From Salminus brasiliensis (lineage: Eukaryota; Chordata; Actinopteri; Characiformes; Bryconidae): 64,000 nucleotides of DNA. The notes under the pieces are model-generated. The model worked only from the letters and a program-made list of their open reading frames with translations, was not told where the DNA came from and did not search any database. This document shows positions 33,001 through 48,600 of the stretch, in pieces. Where the stretch lies: contig NC_132881.1 of assembly GCF_030463535.1 (NCBI RefSeq), positions 10,400,526 through 10,464,525 on the forward strand, in the 5' to 3' direction. Each line of letters begins with the position of its first letter. Position 1 is the stretch's first letter. The translations under genes and the position numbers were made by a program.

Positions 33001-36000
33001 ATGGTCTGTGCATCTGCAACTGTATGTGACAATCTACTATCTGTTTGCAAGTGTGTAAAAGGTAGGTGATCATTCAGTTTCTATATATGTTTTGACTTTC
33101 TTTTTTTGTCTTAAAGGTTTTTCGGACCACATGAACCAAGGGTCTGTGCATCTGCAACTGTGTTTGACTCGCTACTATCTGTCTGCATGTGTGTAATAGG
33201 TAGGTGATCCTTCAGTTTCTATACATGTTTTGACTTTCTTTTTTTGTCGTACAGGTTTTTCGGACCACATGAACCAAGGGTCTGTGCATCTGCAACTGTG
33301 TGACTCGTTACTATCTGTTTGCAAGTGTGTAACAGGTAGGTGATCATTCAGTTTCTATACATGTATTGACTTTCTTTTTTGTCTTAAAGGTCTTTCAGAC
33401 CGCATGAACCAAGGGTCTGTGCATCTGCAACTGTGTGTGACTCGCTACTATCTGTCTGCGAGTGTGTAACAGGTAGGTGATCATTCAGTTTCTATACATG
33501 TATTGACTTTCTTTTTTGTCTTACAGGTTTTTCGGACCGCATGAACCAAGGGTCTTTCCATTGCCACTGTTTTTTTGGCTTGCTATCAATCTGTCTGCAA
33601 GTGTGTAACAGGTAGGTGATCATTCAATTTCTAAACATGTATTGACTTTCTTTTTTTTGTCGTAAAGGTTTTTCGGACCGCATGAACCAAGGGTCTTTCC
33701 ATTGCCACTGTTTGTGTGACTCGCTATCAATCTGTCTGCAAGTGTGTAACAGGTTTTGACTTTCTTTTTTTGTCTTACAGGTTTTTTGGACCACATGAAC
33801 CAAGGGTCTGTGCATCAGCAACTGTGTGTGACTTGCTACTATCTGTCTGCAAGGGTGTAACAGGTAGGTGATCATTCAGTTTCTATACATGTTTTGACTT
33901 TCTTGTTTTGTCTTACAGTTTTTCGGACCGCATGAACCAAGGGTCTGTGCATCTGCAACTGTGTTTGACTCGCTACTATCTGTCTGCATGTGTGTAATAG
34001 GTAGGTGATCCTTCAGTTTCTATACATGTTTTGACTTTCTTTTTTTGTCGTACAGGTTTTTCGGACCACATGAACCAAGGGTCTGTGCATCTGCAACTGT
34101 GTGACTCGATACTATCTGTTTGCAAGTGTGTAACAGGTAGGTGATCATTCAGTTTCTATACATGTATTGACTTTCTTTTTTTGTCTTACAGGTTTTTCGG
34201 ACCGCATGAACCAAGGGTCTGTGCATCTGCAACTGTGTGTGACTCGCTACTATCTGTCTGCAAGTGTGTAACAGGTTGGTGATCATTCAGTTTCTATACA
34301 TGTATTGACTTTCTTTTTTGTCTTAAAGGTCTTTCGGACCACATGAACCAAGGGTCTGTGCATCTGCAACTGTGTGTGACTCGCTATCAGTCTGTCTGCA
34401 AGTCTGTAACAGGTTGGTGATCATTCAGTTTCTATACATGTATTGACTTTCTTTTTTGTCTTAAAGGTCTTTCAGACCGCATGAACCAAGAGTCTGTGCA
34501 TCTGCAACTGTATGTGACAATCTACTATCTGTTTGCAAGTGTGTAACAGGTAGGTGATCATTCAGTTTCTATACATGTTTTGACTTTCTTTTTTTGTCTT
34601 ATAGGTTTTTAGGACCGCATGAACCAAGGGTCTGTGCATCTGCAACTGTGTTTGACTCTCTACTATCTGTCTGCAAGTGTGTAATAGGTAGGTGATCATT
34701 CAGTTTCTATACATGTTTTGACTTTTTTGTTTTGTCTTACAGTTTTTCGGACCGCATGAACCAAGGGTCTGTGCATCTGCAACTGTGTGTGACTCGCTAC
34801 TATCTGTCTGCAAGTGTGTAACAGGTAGGTGATTATTCAGTTTCTATACATGTATTGACTTTCTTTTTTTGTCTTACAGGTTTTTCGGACCGCATGAACC
34901 AAGGGTCTGTGCATCTGCAACTGTGTTTGACTCGCTACTCTCTGTCTGCATGTGTGTAATAGGTAGGTGATCATTCAGTTTCTATACATGTTTTGACTTT
35001 CTTTTTTTGTCTTACAGGTTTTTCGGACCGCATGAACCAAGGGTCTGTGCATCTGCAACTGTGTGTGACTCGCTACTATCTGTCTGCAAGTGTGTAACAG
35101 GTTGGTGATCATTCAGTTTCTATACATGTATTGACTTTCTTTTTTGTCTTAAAGGTCTTTCGGACCACATGAACCAAGGGTCTGTGCATCTGCATCTGTG
35201 TGTGACTCGCTACTCTCTGTCTGCATGTGTGTAATAGGTAGGTGATCATTCAGTTTCTATAAATGTTTTGACTTTCTTTTTTTGTCTTAAAGGTTTTTCG
35301 GACCACATGAACCAAGGGTCTGTGCATCTGCAACTGTGTTTGACTCGCTACTATCTGTCTGCGTGTGTGTAATAGGTAGGTGATCTTTCAGTTTCTATAC
35401 ATGTTTTGACTTTCTTTTTTTGTCGTACAGGTTTTTCGGACCACATGAACCAAGGGTCTGTGCATCTGCAACTGTGTGACTCGTTACTATCTGTTTGCAA
35501 GTGTGTAACAGGTAGGTGATCATTCAGTTTCTATACATGTATTGACTTTCTTTTTTTGTCTTATAGGTTTTTCGGACCGCATGAACCAAGGGTCTGTGCA
35601 TCTGCAACTGTGTGTGACTCGCTACTATCTGTCTGCAGTTTCTATACATGTCTTCAGTTTCTATACATGTATTGACTTTCTTTTTTTGTCTTACAGGTTT
35701 TTCGGACCGCATGAACCAAGGGTCTGTGCATCTGCAACTGTGTGTGACTCGCTACTATCTGTCTACAAGTGTGTAACAGGTAGGTGATCATTCAGTTTCT
35801 ATACATGTATTGACTTTCTTTTTTTGTCTTAAAGGTTTTTCGGACCTCATGAACCAAGGGTCTTTGCATCTGCAACTGTGTGTGACTCGCTACTATCTGT
35901 CTGCAAGTGTGTAACAGGTAGGTGATCATTCAGTTTCTATACATGTTTTGACTTTCTTTTTTTGTCTTACAAGTTTTTCGGACCGCATGAACCAAGAGTC

Positions 36001-39000
36001 TGTGCATCTGCAACTGTGTGTGACTTGCTACTATCTGTCTGCAAGTGTGTAACAGGTAGGTGATCATTCAGTTTCTATACATGTATTGACTTTCTTTTTT
36101 TGTCTTACAGGTTTTTCGGACCACATGAACCAAGGGTCTGTGCATCTGCAACTGTGTGTGACTTGCTACTATCTGTTTGCAAGTGTGTAACAGGTAGGTG
36201 ATCATTCAGTTTCTATACATGTTTTGACTTTCTTTTTTTGTCTTATAGGTTTTTCGGACCGCATGAACCAAGGGTCTGTGCATCTGCAACTGTGTTTGAC
36301 TCTCTACTATCTGTCTGCAAGTGTGTAACAGGTAGGTGATTATTCAGTTTCTATACATGTATTGACTTTCTTTTTTTGTCTTACAGGTTTTTCGGACCGC
36401 ATGAACCAAGGGTCTGTGCATCTGCAACTGTGTTTGACTCGCTACTCTCTGTCTGCATGTGTGTAATAGGTAGGTGATCATTCAGTTTCTATACATGTTT
36501 TGACTTTCTTTTTTTGTCTTACAGGTTTTTCGGACCGCATGAACCAAGGGTCTGTGCATCTGCAACTGTGTGTGACTCACTACTATCTGTCTAAGTGTGT
36601 AACAGGTTGGTGATCATTCAGTTTCTATACATGTTTTGACTTTCTTTTTTTGTCTTAAAGGTTTTTCGGACCACATGAACCAAGGGTCTGTGCATCTGCA
36701 ACTGTGTTTGACTCGCTACTATCTGTCTGCATGTGTGTAATAGGTAGGTGATCTTTCAGTTTCTATACATGTTTTGACTTTCTTTTTTTGTCGTACAGGT
36801 TTTTCGGACCACATGAACCAAGGGTCTGTGCATCTGCAACTGTGTGACTCGTTACTATCTGTTTGCAAGTGTGTAACAGGTAGGTGATCATTCAGTTTCT
36901 ATACATGTATTGACTTTCTTTTTTTGTCTTACAGGTTTTTCGGACCGCATGAACCAAGGGTCTGTGCATCTGCAACTGTGTGTGACTCGCTACTATCTGT
37001 CTGCAAGTGTGTAACAGGTTGGTGATCATTCAGTTTCTATACATGTATTGACTTTCTTTTTTGTCTTAAAGGTCTTTCGGACCACATGAACCAAGGGTCT
37101 GTGCATCTGCAACTGTGTGTGACTCGCTATCAATCTGTCTGCAAGTCTGTAACAGGTTGGTGATCATTCAGTTTCTATACATGTATTGACTTTCTTTCTT
37201 GTCTTACAGGTTTTTCGGACCGCATGAACCAAGGGTCTGTGCATCTGCAACTGTGTTTGACTCGCTACTATCTTCTGCATGTGTGTAATAGGTAGGTGAT
37301 CCTTCAGTTTCTATACATGTATTGACTTTCTTTCTTGTCTTACAGGTTTCATGAACCAAGGGTCTTTCCATTGCCACTGTTTGTGTGACTCGCTATCAAT
37401 CTGTCTGCAAGTGTGTAACAGGTAGGTGATTATTCAGTTTCTATACATGTATTGACTTTCTTTTTTTGTCTTACAGGTTTTTTGGACCACATGAACCAAG
37501 GGTCTGTGCATCTGCAACTGTGTGTGACTCGCTACTATCTGTCTGCAACTGTGTAACAGGTAGGTGATCATTCAGTTTCTATACATTCATTGACTTTCTT
37601 TTTTTGTCTTACAGGTTTTTTGGACCACATGAACCAAGGGTCTGTGCATCAGCAACTGTGTGTGACTTGCTACTATCTGTCTGCAAGGGTGTAACAGGTA
37701 GGTGATCATTCAGTTTCTATACATTTATTGATTTTCTTTTTTTTGTCTTACAGGTTTTTTGGACCGCATGAACCAAGGGTCTGTGCATCTGCAACTGTGT
37801 TTGACTCTCTACTATCTGTCTGCAAGTGTGTAATAGGTAGGTGATCATTCAGTTTCTATACATGTTTTGACTTTCTTGTTTTGTCTTACAGTTTTTCGGA
37901 CCGCATGAACCAAGGGTCTGTGCATCTGCAACTGTGTGTGACTCGCTACTATCTGTCTGCAAGTGTGTAACAGGTAGGTGATTATTCAGTTTCTATACAT
38001 GTATTGACTTTCTTTTTTTGTGTTACAGGTTTTTCAGACCGCATGAACCAAGGGTCTGTGCATCTGCAACTGTGTTTGACTCTCTACTATCCTTCTGCAA
38101 GTGTGTAACAGGTAGGTGATCATTCAGTTTCTATACATGTTTTGACTTTCTTTTTTTGTCTTACAGGTTTTTCGGACCGCATGAACCAAGGGTCTGTGCA
38201 TCTGCAACTGTGTTTGACTCGCTACTCTCTGTCTGCATGTGTGTAATAGGTAGGTGATCATTCAGTTTCTATACATGTTTTGACTTTCTTTTTTTGTCTT
38301 ACAGGTTTTTCGGACCGCATGAACCAAGGGTCTGTGCATCTGCAACTGTGTGTGACTCACTACTATATGTCTGTAAATGTGTAACAGGTTGGTGATCATT
38401 CAGTTTCTATACATGTATTGACTTTCACTTTTTGTCTTAAAGGTCTTTCGGACCACATGAACCAAGGGTCTGTGCATCTGCAACTGTGTTTGACTCGCTA
38501 CTATCCTTCTGCAAGTGTGTAACAGGTAGGTGATCATTCAGTTTCTATACATGTTTTGACTTTCTTTTTTTGTCTTACAGGTTTTTCGGACCGCATGAAC
38601 CAATGGTCTGTGCATCTGCAACTGTATGTGACAATCTACTATCTGTTTGCAAGTGTGTAAAAGGTAGGTGATCATTCAGTTTCTATATATGTTTTGACTT
38701 TCTTTTTTTGTCTTAAAGGTTTTTCGGACCACATGAACCAAGGGTCTGTGCATCTGCAACTGTGTTTGACTCGCTACTATCTGTCTGCATGTGTGTAATA
38801 GGTAGGTGATCCTTCAGTTTCTATACATGTTTTGACTTTCTTTTTTTGTCGTACAGGTTTTTCGGACCACATGAACCAAGGGTCTGTGCATCTGCAACTG
38901 TGTGACTCGTTACTATCTGTTTGCAAGTGTGTAACAGGTAGGTGATCATTCAGTTTCTATACATGTATTGACTTTCTTTTTTGTCTTAAAGGTCTTTCAG

Positions 39001-40700
39001 ACCGCATGAACCAAGAGTCTGTGCATCTGCAACTGTGTGTGACTCGCTACTATCTGTCTGCGAGTGTGTAACAGGTAGGTGATCATTCAGTTTCTATACA
39101 TGTATTGACTTTCTTTTTTGTCTTACAGGTTTTTCGGACCGCATGAACCAAGGGTCTTTCCATTGCCACTGTTTTTTTGGCTTGCTATCAATCTGTCTGC
39201 AAGTGTGTAACAGGTAGGTGATCATTCAATTTCTAAACATGTATTGACTTTCTTTTTTTTGTCGTAAAGGTTTTTCGGACCGCATGAACCAAGGGTCTTT
39301 CCATTGCCACTGTTTGTGTGACTCGCTATCAATCTGTCTGCAAGTGTGTAACAGGTTTTGACTTTCTTTTTTTGTCTTACAGGTTTTTCGGACCACATGA
39401 ACCAAGGGTCTGTGCATCTGCAACTGTGTGTGACTTGCTACTATCTGTCTGCAACTGTGTAACAGGTTGGTGATCATTCAGTTTCTATACATTCATTGAC
39501 TTTCTTTTTTTGTCTTACAGGTTTTTTGGACCACATGAACCAAGGGTCTGTGCATCAGCAACTGTGTGTGACTTGCTACTATCTGTCTGCAAGGGTGTAA
39601 CAGGTAGGTGATCATTCAGTTTCTATACATGTTTTGACTTTCTTGTTTTGTCTTACAGTTTTTCGGACCGCATGAACCAAGGGTCTGTGCATCTGCAACT
39701 GTGTTTGACTCGCTACTATCTGTCTGCATGTGTGTAATAGGTAGGTGATCCTTCAGTTTCTATACATGTTTTGACTTTCTTTTTTTGTCGTACAGGTTTT
39801 TCGGACCACATGAACCAAGGGTCTGTGCATCTGCAACTGTGTGACTCGTTACTATCTGTTTGCAAGTGTGTAACAGGTAGGTGATCATTCAGTTTCTATA
39901 CATGTATTGACTTTCTTTTTTTGTCTTACAGGTTTTTCGGACCGCATGAACCAAGGGTCTGTGCATCTGCAACTGTGTGTGACTCGCTACTATCTGTCTG
40001 CAAGTGTGTAACAGGTTGGTGATCATTCAGTTTCTATACATGTATTGACTTTCTTTTTTGTCTTAAAGGTCTTTCGGACCACATGAACCAAGGGTCTGTG
40101 CATCTGCAACTGTGTGTGACTCGCTATCAGTCTGTCTGCAAGTCTGTAACAGGTTGGTGATCATTCAGTTTCTATACATGTATTGACTTTCTTTTTTGTC
40201 TTAAAGGTCTTTCAGACCGCATGAACCAAGAGTCTGTGCATCTGCAACTGTATGTGACAATCTACTATCTGTTTGCAAGTGTGTAACAGGTAGGTGATCA
40301 TTCAGTTTCTATACATGTTTTGACTTTCTTTTTTTGTCTTATAGGTTTTTAGGACCGCATGAACCAAGGGTCTGTGCATCTGCAACTGTGTTTGACTCTC
40401 TACTATCTGTCTGCAAGTGTGTAATAGGTAGGTGATCATTCAGTTTCTATACATGTTTTGACTTTTTTGTTTTGTCTTACAGTTTTTCGGACCGCGTGAA
40501 CCAAGGGTCTGTGCATCTGCAACTGTGTGTGACTCGCTACTATCTGTCTGCAAGTGTGTAACAGGTAGGTGATTATTCAGTTTCTATACATGTATTGACT
40601 TTCTTTTTTTGTCTTACAGGTTTTTCGGACCGCATGAACCAAGGGTCTGTGCATCTGCAACTGTGTTTGACTCGCTACTCTCTGTCTGCATGTGTGTAAT
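30060..40700 (+). repeat. Higher-order repeat of about 5.2-5.7 kb in the satellite
   Basis: The segment 30060-32510 matches 35249-37699 unit by unit at an offset of 5189 bp. This includes a rare partial unit with two consecutive TTCTATACATGT pieces (30447-30485 and 35636-35674). Beyond that the match continues at an offset of 5602 (33624 against 39226) and then 5740 (34611 against 40351), because the second copy gained whole units. Confidence 0.85.
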
Positions 40701-42639
40701 AGGTAGGTGATCATTCAGTTTCTATACATGTTTTGACTTTCTTTTTTTGTCTTACAGGTTTTTCGGACCGCATGAACCAAGGGTCTGTGCATCTGCAACT
40801 GTGTGTGACTCACTACTATCTGTCTAAGTGTGTAACAGGTTGGTGATCATTCAGTTTCTATACATGTATTGACTTTCACTTTTTGTCTTAAAGGTCTTTC
40901 GGACCACATGAACCAAGGGTCTGTGCATCTGCAACTGTGTTTGACTCGCTACTATCCTTCTGCAAGTGTGTAACAGGTAGGTGATCATTCAGTTTCTATA
41001 CATGTTTTGACTTTCTTTTTTTGTCTTAAAGGTTTTTCGGACCACATGAACCAAGGGTCTGTGCATCTGCAACTGTGTTTGACTCGCTACTATCTGTCTG
41101 CATGTGTGTAATAGGTAGGTGATCTTTCAGTTTCTATACATGTTTTGACTTTCTTTTTTTGTCGTACAGGTTTTTCGGACCACATGAACCAAGGGTCTGT
41201 GCATCTGCAACTGTGTGACTCGTTACTATCTGTTTGCAAGTGTGTAACAGGTAGGTGATCATTCAGTTTCTATACATGTATTGACTTTCTTTTTTTGTCT
41301 TACAGGTTTTTCGGACCGCATGAACCAAGGGTCTGTGCATCTGCAACTGTGTGTGACTCGCTACTATCTGTCTGCAAGTGTGTAACAGGTTGGTGATCAT
41401 TCAGTTTCTATACATGTATTGACTTTCTTTTTTGTCTTAAAGGTCTTTCGGACCACATGAACCAAGGGTCTGTGCATCTGCATCTGTGTGTGACTCGCTA
41501 TCAATCTGTCTGCAAGTCTGTAACAGGTTGGTGATCATTCAGTTTCTATACATATATTGACTTTCTTTCTTGTCTTACAGGTTTTTCGGACCGCATGAAC
41601 CAAGGGTCTGTGCATCTGCAACTGTGTTTGACTCGCTACTCTCTGTCTGCATGTGTGTAATAGGTAGGTGATCATTCAGTTTCTATACATGTTTTGACTT
41701 TCTTTTTTTGTCTTACAGGTTTTTCGGACCGCATGAACCAAGGGTCTATGCATCTGCAACTGTGTGTGACTCACTACTATATGTCTGTAAGTGTGTAACA
41801 GGTTGGTGATCATTCAGTTTCTATACATGTATTGACTTTCACTTTTTGTCTTAAAGGTCTTTCGGACCACATGAACCAAGGGTCTGTGCATCTGCAACTG
41901 TGTTTGACTCGCTACTATCCTTCTGCAAGTGTGTAACAGGTAGGTGATCATTCAGTTTCTATACATGTTTTGACTTTCTTTTTTTGTCTTACAGGTTTTT
42001 CGGACCGCATGAACCAATGGTCTGTGCATCTGCAACTGTATGTGACAATCTACTATCTGTTTGCAAGTGTGTAAAAGGTAGGTGATCATTCAGTTTCTAT
42101 ATATGTTTCTACTTTCTTTTTTTGTCTTAAAGGTTTTTCGGACCACATGATCCAAGGGTCTGTGCATCTGCAACTGTGTTTGACTCGCTACTATCTGTCT
42201 GCATGTGTGTAATAGGTAGGTGATCCTTCAGTTTCTATACATGTTTTGACTTTCTTTTTTTGTCGTACAGGTTTTTCGGACCACATGAACCAAGGGTCTG
42301 TGCATCTGCAACTGTGTGACTCGTTACTATCTGTTTGCAAGTGTGTAACAGGTAGGTGATCATTCAGTTTCTATACATGTATTGACTTTCTTTTTTGTCT
42401 TAAAGGTCTTTCAGACCGCATGAACCAAGAGTCTGTGCATCTGCAACTGTGTGTGACTCGCTACTATCTGTCTGCGAGTGTGTAACAGGTAGGTGATCAT
42501 TCAGTTTCTATACATGTATTGACTTTCTTTTTTGTCTTACAGGTTTTTCGGACCGCATGAACCAAGGGTCTTTCCATTGCCACTGTTTTTTTGGCTTGCT
42601 ATCAATCTGTCTGCAAGTGTGTAACAGGTAGGTGATCAT

Positions 42640-45600
42640 TCAATTTCTAAACATGTATTGACTTTCTTTTTTTTGTCGTAAAGGTTTTTCGGACCGCATG
42701 AACCAAGGGTCTTTCCATTGCCACTGTTTGTGTGACTCGCTATCAATCTGTCTGCAAGTGTGTAACAGGTTTTGACTTTCTTTTTTTGTCTTACAGGTTT
42801 TTCGGACCACATGAACCAAGGGTCTGTGCATCTGCAACTGTGTGTGACTTGCTACTATCTGTCTGCAACTGTGTAACAGGTAGGTGATCATTCAGTTTCT
42901 ATACATTCATTGACTTTCTTTTTTTGTCTTACAGGTTTTTTGGACCACATGAACCAAGGGTCTGTGCATCAGCAACTGTGTGTGACTTGCTACTATCTGT
43001 CTGCAAGGGTGTAACAGGTAGGTGATCATTCAGTTTCTATACATGTTTTGACTTTCTTGTTTTGTCTTACAGTTTTTCGGACCGCATGAACCAAGGGTCT
43101 GTGCATCTGCAACTGTGTTTGACTCGCTACTATCTGTCTGCATGTGTGTAATAGGTAGGTGATCCTTCAGTTTCTATACATGTTTTGACTTTCTTTTTTT
43201 GTCGTACAGGTTTTTCGGACCACATGAACCAAGGGTCTGTGCATCTGCAACTGTGTGACTCGTTACTATCTGTTTGCAAGTGTGTAACAGGTAGGTGATC
43301 ATTCAGTTTCTATACATGTATTGACTTTCTTTTTTTGTCTTACAGGTTTTTCGGACCGCATGAACCAAGGGTCTGTGCATCTGCAACTGTGTGTGACTCG
43401 CTACTATCTGTCTGCAAGTGTGTAACAGGTTGGTGATCATTCAGTTTCTATACATGTATTGACTTTCTTTTTTGTCTTAAAGGTCTTTCGGACCACATGA
43501 ACCAAGGGTCTGTGCATCTGCAACTGTGTGTGACTCGCTATCAGTCTGTCTGCAAGTCTGTAACAGGTTGGTGATCATTCAGTTTCTATACATGTATTGA
43601 CTTTCTTTTTTGTCTTAAAGGTCTTTCAGACCGCATGAACCAAGAGTCTGTGCATCTGCAACTGTGTGTGACTCGCTACTATCTGTCTGCGAGTGTGTAA
43701 CAGGTAGGTGATCATTCAGTTTCTATACATGTATTGACTTTCTTTTTTGTCTTAAAGGTCTTTCGGACCACATGAACCAAGGGTCTGTGCATCTGCAACT
43801 GTGTTTGACTCGCTACTATCCTTCTGCAAGTGTGTAACAGGTAGGTGATCCTTCAGTTTCTATACATGTATTGACTTTCTTTCTTGTCTTACAGGTTTTT
43901 CGGACCGCATGAACCAAGGGTCTTTCCATTGCCACTGTTTGTGTGACTCGCTATCAATCTGTCTGCAAGTGTGTAACAGGTTTTGACTTTCTTTTTTTGT
44001 CTTACAGGTTTTTCGGACCACATGAACCAAGGGTCTGTGCATCTGCAACTGTGTGTGACTCGCTACTATCTGTCTGCAACTGTGTAACAGGTAGGTGATC
44101 ATTCAGTTTCTATACATTCATTGAGTTTCTTTTTTTGTCTTACAGGTTTTTTGGACCACATGAACCAAGGGTCTGTGCATCTGCAACTGTGTGTGACTCG
44201 CTACTATCTGTCTGCAACTGTGTAACAGGTAGGTGATCATTCAGTTTCTATACATTCATTGACTTTCTTTTTTTGTCTTACAGGTTTTTTGGACCACATG
44301 AACCAAGGGTCTGTGCATCAGCAACTGTGTGTGACTTGCTACTATCTGTCTGCAAGGGTGTAACAGGTAGGTGATCATTCAGTTTCTATACATGTATTGA
44401 CTTTCTTTTTTTGTGTTACAGGTTTTTCAGACCGCATGAACCAAGGGTCTGTGCATCTGCAACTGTGTTTGACTCGCTACTATCCTTCTGCAAGTGTGTA
44501 ACAGGTAGGTGATCATTCAGTTTCTATACATGTTTTGACTTTCTTTTTTTGTCTTACAGGTTTTTCGGACCGCATGAACCAAGGGTCTGTGCATCTGCAA
44601 CTGTGTTTGACTCGCTACTATCTGTCTGCATGTGTGTAATAGGTAGGTGAACCTTCAGTTTCTATACATGTTTTGACTTTCTTTTTTTGTCGTACAGGTT
44701 TTTCGGACCACATGAACCAAGGGTCTGTGCATCTGCAACTGTGTGACTCTTTACTATCTGTTTGCAAGTGTGTAACAGGTAGGTGATCATTCAGTTTCTA
44801 TACATGTATTGACTTTCTTTTTTTGTCTTACAGGTTTTTCGGACCGCATGAACCAAGGGTCTGTGCATCTGCAACTGTGTGTGACTCGCTACTATCCTTC
44901 TGCAAGTGTGTAACAGGTTGGTGATCATTCAGTTTCTATACATGTATTGACTTTCTTTTTTGTCTTAAAGGTCTTTCGGACCACATGAACCAAGGGTCTG
45001 TGCATCTGCAACTGTGTGTGACTCGCTATCAATCTGTCTGCAAGTCTGTAACAGGTTGGTGATCATTCAGTTTCTATACATGTATTGACTTTCTTTTTTG
45101 TCTTAAAGGTCTTTCAGACCGCATGAACCAAGAGTCTGTGCATCTGCAACTGTGTGTGACTCGCTACTATCTGTCTGCGAGTGTGTAACAGGTAGGTGAT
45201 CATTCAGTTTCTATACATGTATTGACTTTCTTTTTTGTCTTAAAGGTCTTTCGGACCACATGAACCAAGGGTCTGTGCATCTGCAACTTTGTGTGACTCG
45301 CTACTATCTGTTTGCAAGTGTGTAACAGGTAGGTGATCATTCAGTTTCTATACATGTATTGACTTTCTTTTTTGTCTTACAGGTTTTTCGGACCGCATGA
45401 ACCAAGGGTCTTTCCATTGCCATTGTTTGTGTGACTCGCTATCAATCTGTCTGCAAGTGTGTAACAGGTTTTGACTTTCTTTTTTTGTCTTACAGGTTTT
45501 TCGGACCACATGAACCAAGGGTCTGTGCATCTGCAACTGTGTGTGACTCGCTACTATCTGTCTGCAACTGTGTAACAGGTAGGTGATCATTCAGTTTCTA

Positions 45601-48600
45601 TACATTCATTGACTTTCTTTTTTTGTCTTACAGGTTTTTTGGACCACATGAACCAAGGGTCTGTGCATCAGCAACTGTGTGTGACTTGCTACTATCTGTC
45701 TGCAAGGGTGTAACAGGTAGGTGATCATTCAGTTTCTATACATGTATTGACTTTCTTTTTTTGTCTTACAGGTTTTTTGGACCACATGAACCAAGGGTCT
45801 GTGCATCAGCAACTGTGTGTGACTTGCTACTATCTGTCTGCAAGTGTGTAACAGGTAGGTGATTATTCAATTTCTATACATGTATTGACTTTCTTTTTTT
45901 TGTCGTAAAGGTTTTTTGGACCGCATGAACCAAGGGTCTGTGCATCTGCAACTGTGTTTGACTCGCTACTATCTGTGTGCAAGTGTGTAACAAATTGGTG
46001 ATCATTCAGTTTCTATACATGTTTTGACTTTCTTTTTTTGTCTTACAGGTTTTTCGGAACACATGAACCAAGGGTCTGTACATCTGCAACTGTGTGTGAC
46101 TCGCTACTATCTGTCTACGAGTGTGTAACAGGTAGGTGATCATTCAGTTTCTATACATGTATTGACTTTCTTTTTTGTCTTACAGGTTTTTCGGACCGCA
46201 TGAACCAAGGGTCTTTCCATTGCCACTGTTTTTTTGGCTTGCTATCAATCTGTCTGCAAGTGTGTAACAGGTAGGTGATCATTCAATTTCTAAACATGTA
46301 TTGACTTTCTTTTTTTTGTCGTAAAGGTTTTTCGGACCGCATGAACCAAGGGTCTTTCCATTGCCACTGTTTGTGTGACTCGCTATCAATCTGTCTGCAA
46401 GTGTGTAACAGGTTTTGACTTTCTTTTTTTGTCTTACAGGTTTTTCGGACCACATGAACCAAGGGTCTGTGCATCTGCAACTGTGTGTGACTTGCTACTA
46501 TCTGTCTGCAACTGTGTAACAGGTAGGTGATCATTCAGTTTCTATACATGTTTTGACTTTCTTGTTTTGTCTTACAGTTTTTCGGACCGCATGAACCAAG
46601 GGTCTGTGCATCTGCAACTGTGTTTGACTCGCTACTATCTGTCTGCATGTGTGTAATAGGTAGGTGATCCTTCAGTTTCTATACATGTTTTGACTTTCTT
46701 TTTTTGTCGTACAGGTTTTTCGGACCACATGAACCAAGGGTCTGTGCATCTGCAACTGTGTGACTCGTTACTATCTGTTTGCAAGTGTGTAACAGGTAGG
46801 TGATCATTCAGTTTCTATACATGTATTGACTTTCTTTTTTTGTCTTACAGGTTTTTCGGACCGCATGAACCAAGGGTCTGTGCATCTGCAACTGTGTGTG
46901 ACTCGCTACTATCTGTCTGCAAGTGTGTAACAGGTTGGTGATCATTCAGTTTCTATACATGTATTGACTTTCTTTTTTGTCTTAAAGGTCTTTCGGACCA
47001 CATGAACCAAGGGTCTGTGCATCTGCAACTGTGTGTGACTCGCTATCAGTCTGTCTGCAAGTCTGTAACAGGTTGGTGATCATTCAGTTTCTATACATGT
47101 ATTGACTTTCTTTTTTGTCTTAAAGGTCTTTCAGACCGCATGAACCAAGAGTCTGTGCATCTGCAACTGTGTGTGACTCGCTACTATCTGTCTGCGAGTG
47201 TGTAACAGGTAGGTGATCATTCAGTTTCTATACATGTATTGACTTTCTTTTTTGTCTTAAAGGTCTTTCGGACCACATGAACCAAGGGTCTGTGCATCTG
47301 CAACTGTGTTTGACTCGCTACTCTCTGTCTGCATGTGTGTAATAGGTAGGTGATCATTCAGTTTCTATACATGTTTTGACTTTCTTTTTTTGTCTTACAG
47401 GTTTTTCGGACCGCATGAACCAAGGGTCTGTGCATCTGCAACTGTGTTTGACTCGCTACTATCCTTCTGCAAGTGTGTAACAGGTAGGTGATCCTTCAGT
47501 TTCTATACATGTATTGACTTTCTTTCTTGTCTTACAGGTTTTTCGGACCGCATGAACCAAGGGTCTTTCCATTGCCACTGTTTGTGTGACTCGCTATCAA
47601 TCTGTCTGCAAGTGTGTAACAGGTTTTGACTTTCTTTTTTTGTCTTACAGGTTTTTCGGACCACATGAACCAAGGGTCTGTGCATCTGCAACTGTGTGTG
47701 ACTCGCTACTATCTGTCTGCAACTGTGTAACAGGTAGGTGATCATTCAGTTTCTATACATTCATTGACTTTCTTTTTTTGTCTTACAGGTTTTTTGGACC
47801 ACATGAACCAAGGGTCTGTGCATCTGCAACTGTGTGTGACTCGCTACTATCTGTCTGCAACTGTGTAACAGGTAGGTGATCATTCAGTTTCTATACATTC
47901 ATTGACTTTCTTTTTTTGTCTTACAGGTTTTTTGGACCACATGAACCAAGGGTCTGTGCATCTGCAACTGTGTTTGACTCTCTACTATCTGTCTGCAAGT
48001 GTGTAATAGGTAGGTGATCATTCAGTTTCTATACATGTTTTGACTTTCTTGTTTTGTCTTACAGTTTTTCGGACCGCATGAACCAAGGGTCTGTGCATCT
48101 GCAACTGTGTGTGACTGACTCGCTACTATCTGTCTGCAAGTGTGTAACAAGTAGGTGATTATTCAGTTTCTATACATGTATTGACTTTCTTTTTTTGTGT
48201 TACAGGTTTTTCAGACCGCATGAACCAAGGGTCTGTGCATCTGCAACTGTGTTTGACTCGCTACTATCCTTCTGCAAGTGTGTAACAGGTAGGTGATCCT
48301 TCAGTTTCTATACATGTTTTGACTTTCTTTTTTTGTCGTACAGGTTTTTCGGACCACATGAACCAAGGGTCTGTGCATCTGCAACTGTGTGACTCTTTAC
48401 TATCTGTTTGCAAGTGTGTAACAGGTAGGTGATCATTCAGTTTCTATACATGTATTGACTTTCTTTTTTTGTCTTACAGGTTTTTCGGACCGCATGAACC
48501 AAGGGTCTGTGCATCTGCAACTGTGTGTGACTCGCTATCAATCTGTCTGCAAGTCTGTAACAGGTTGGTGATCATTCAGTTTCTATACATGTATTGACTT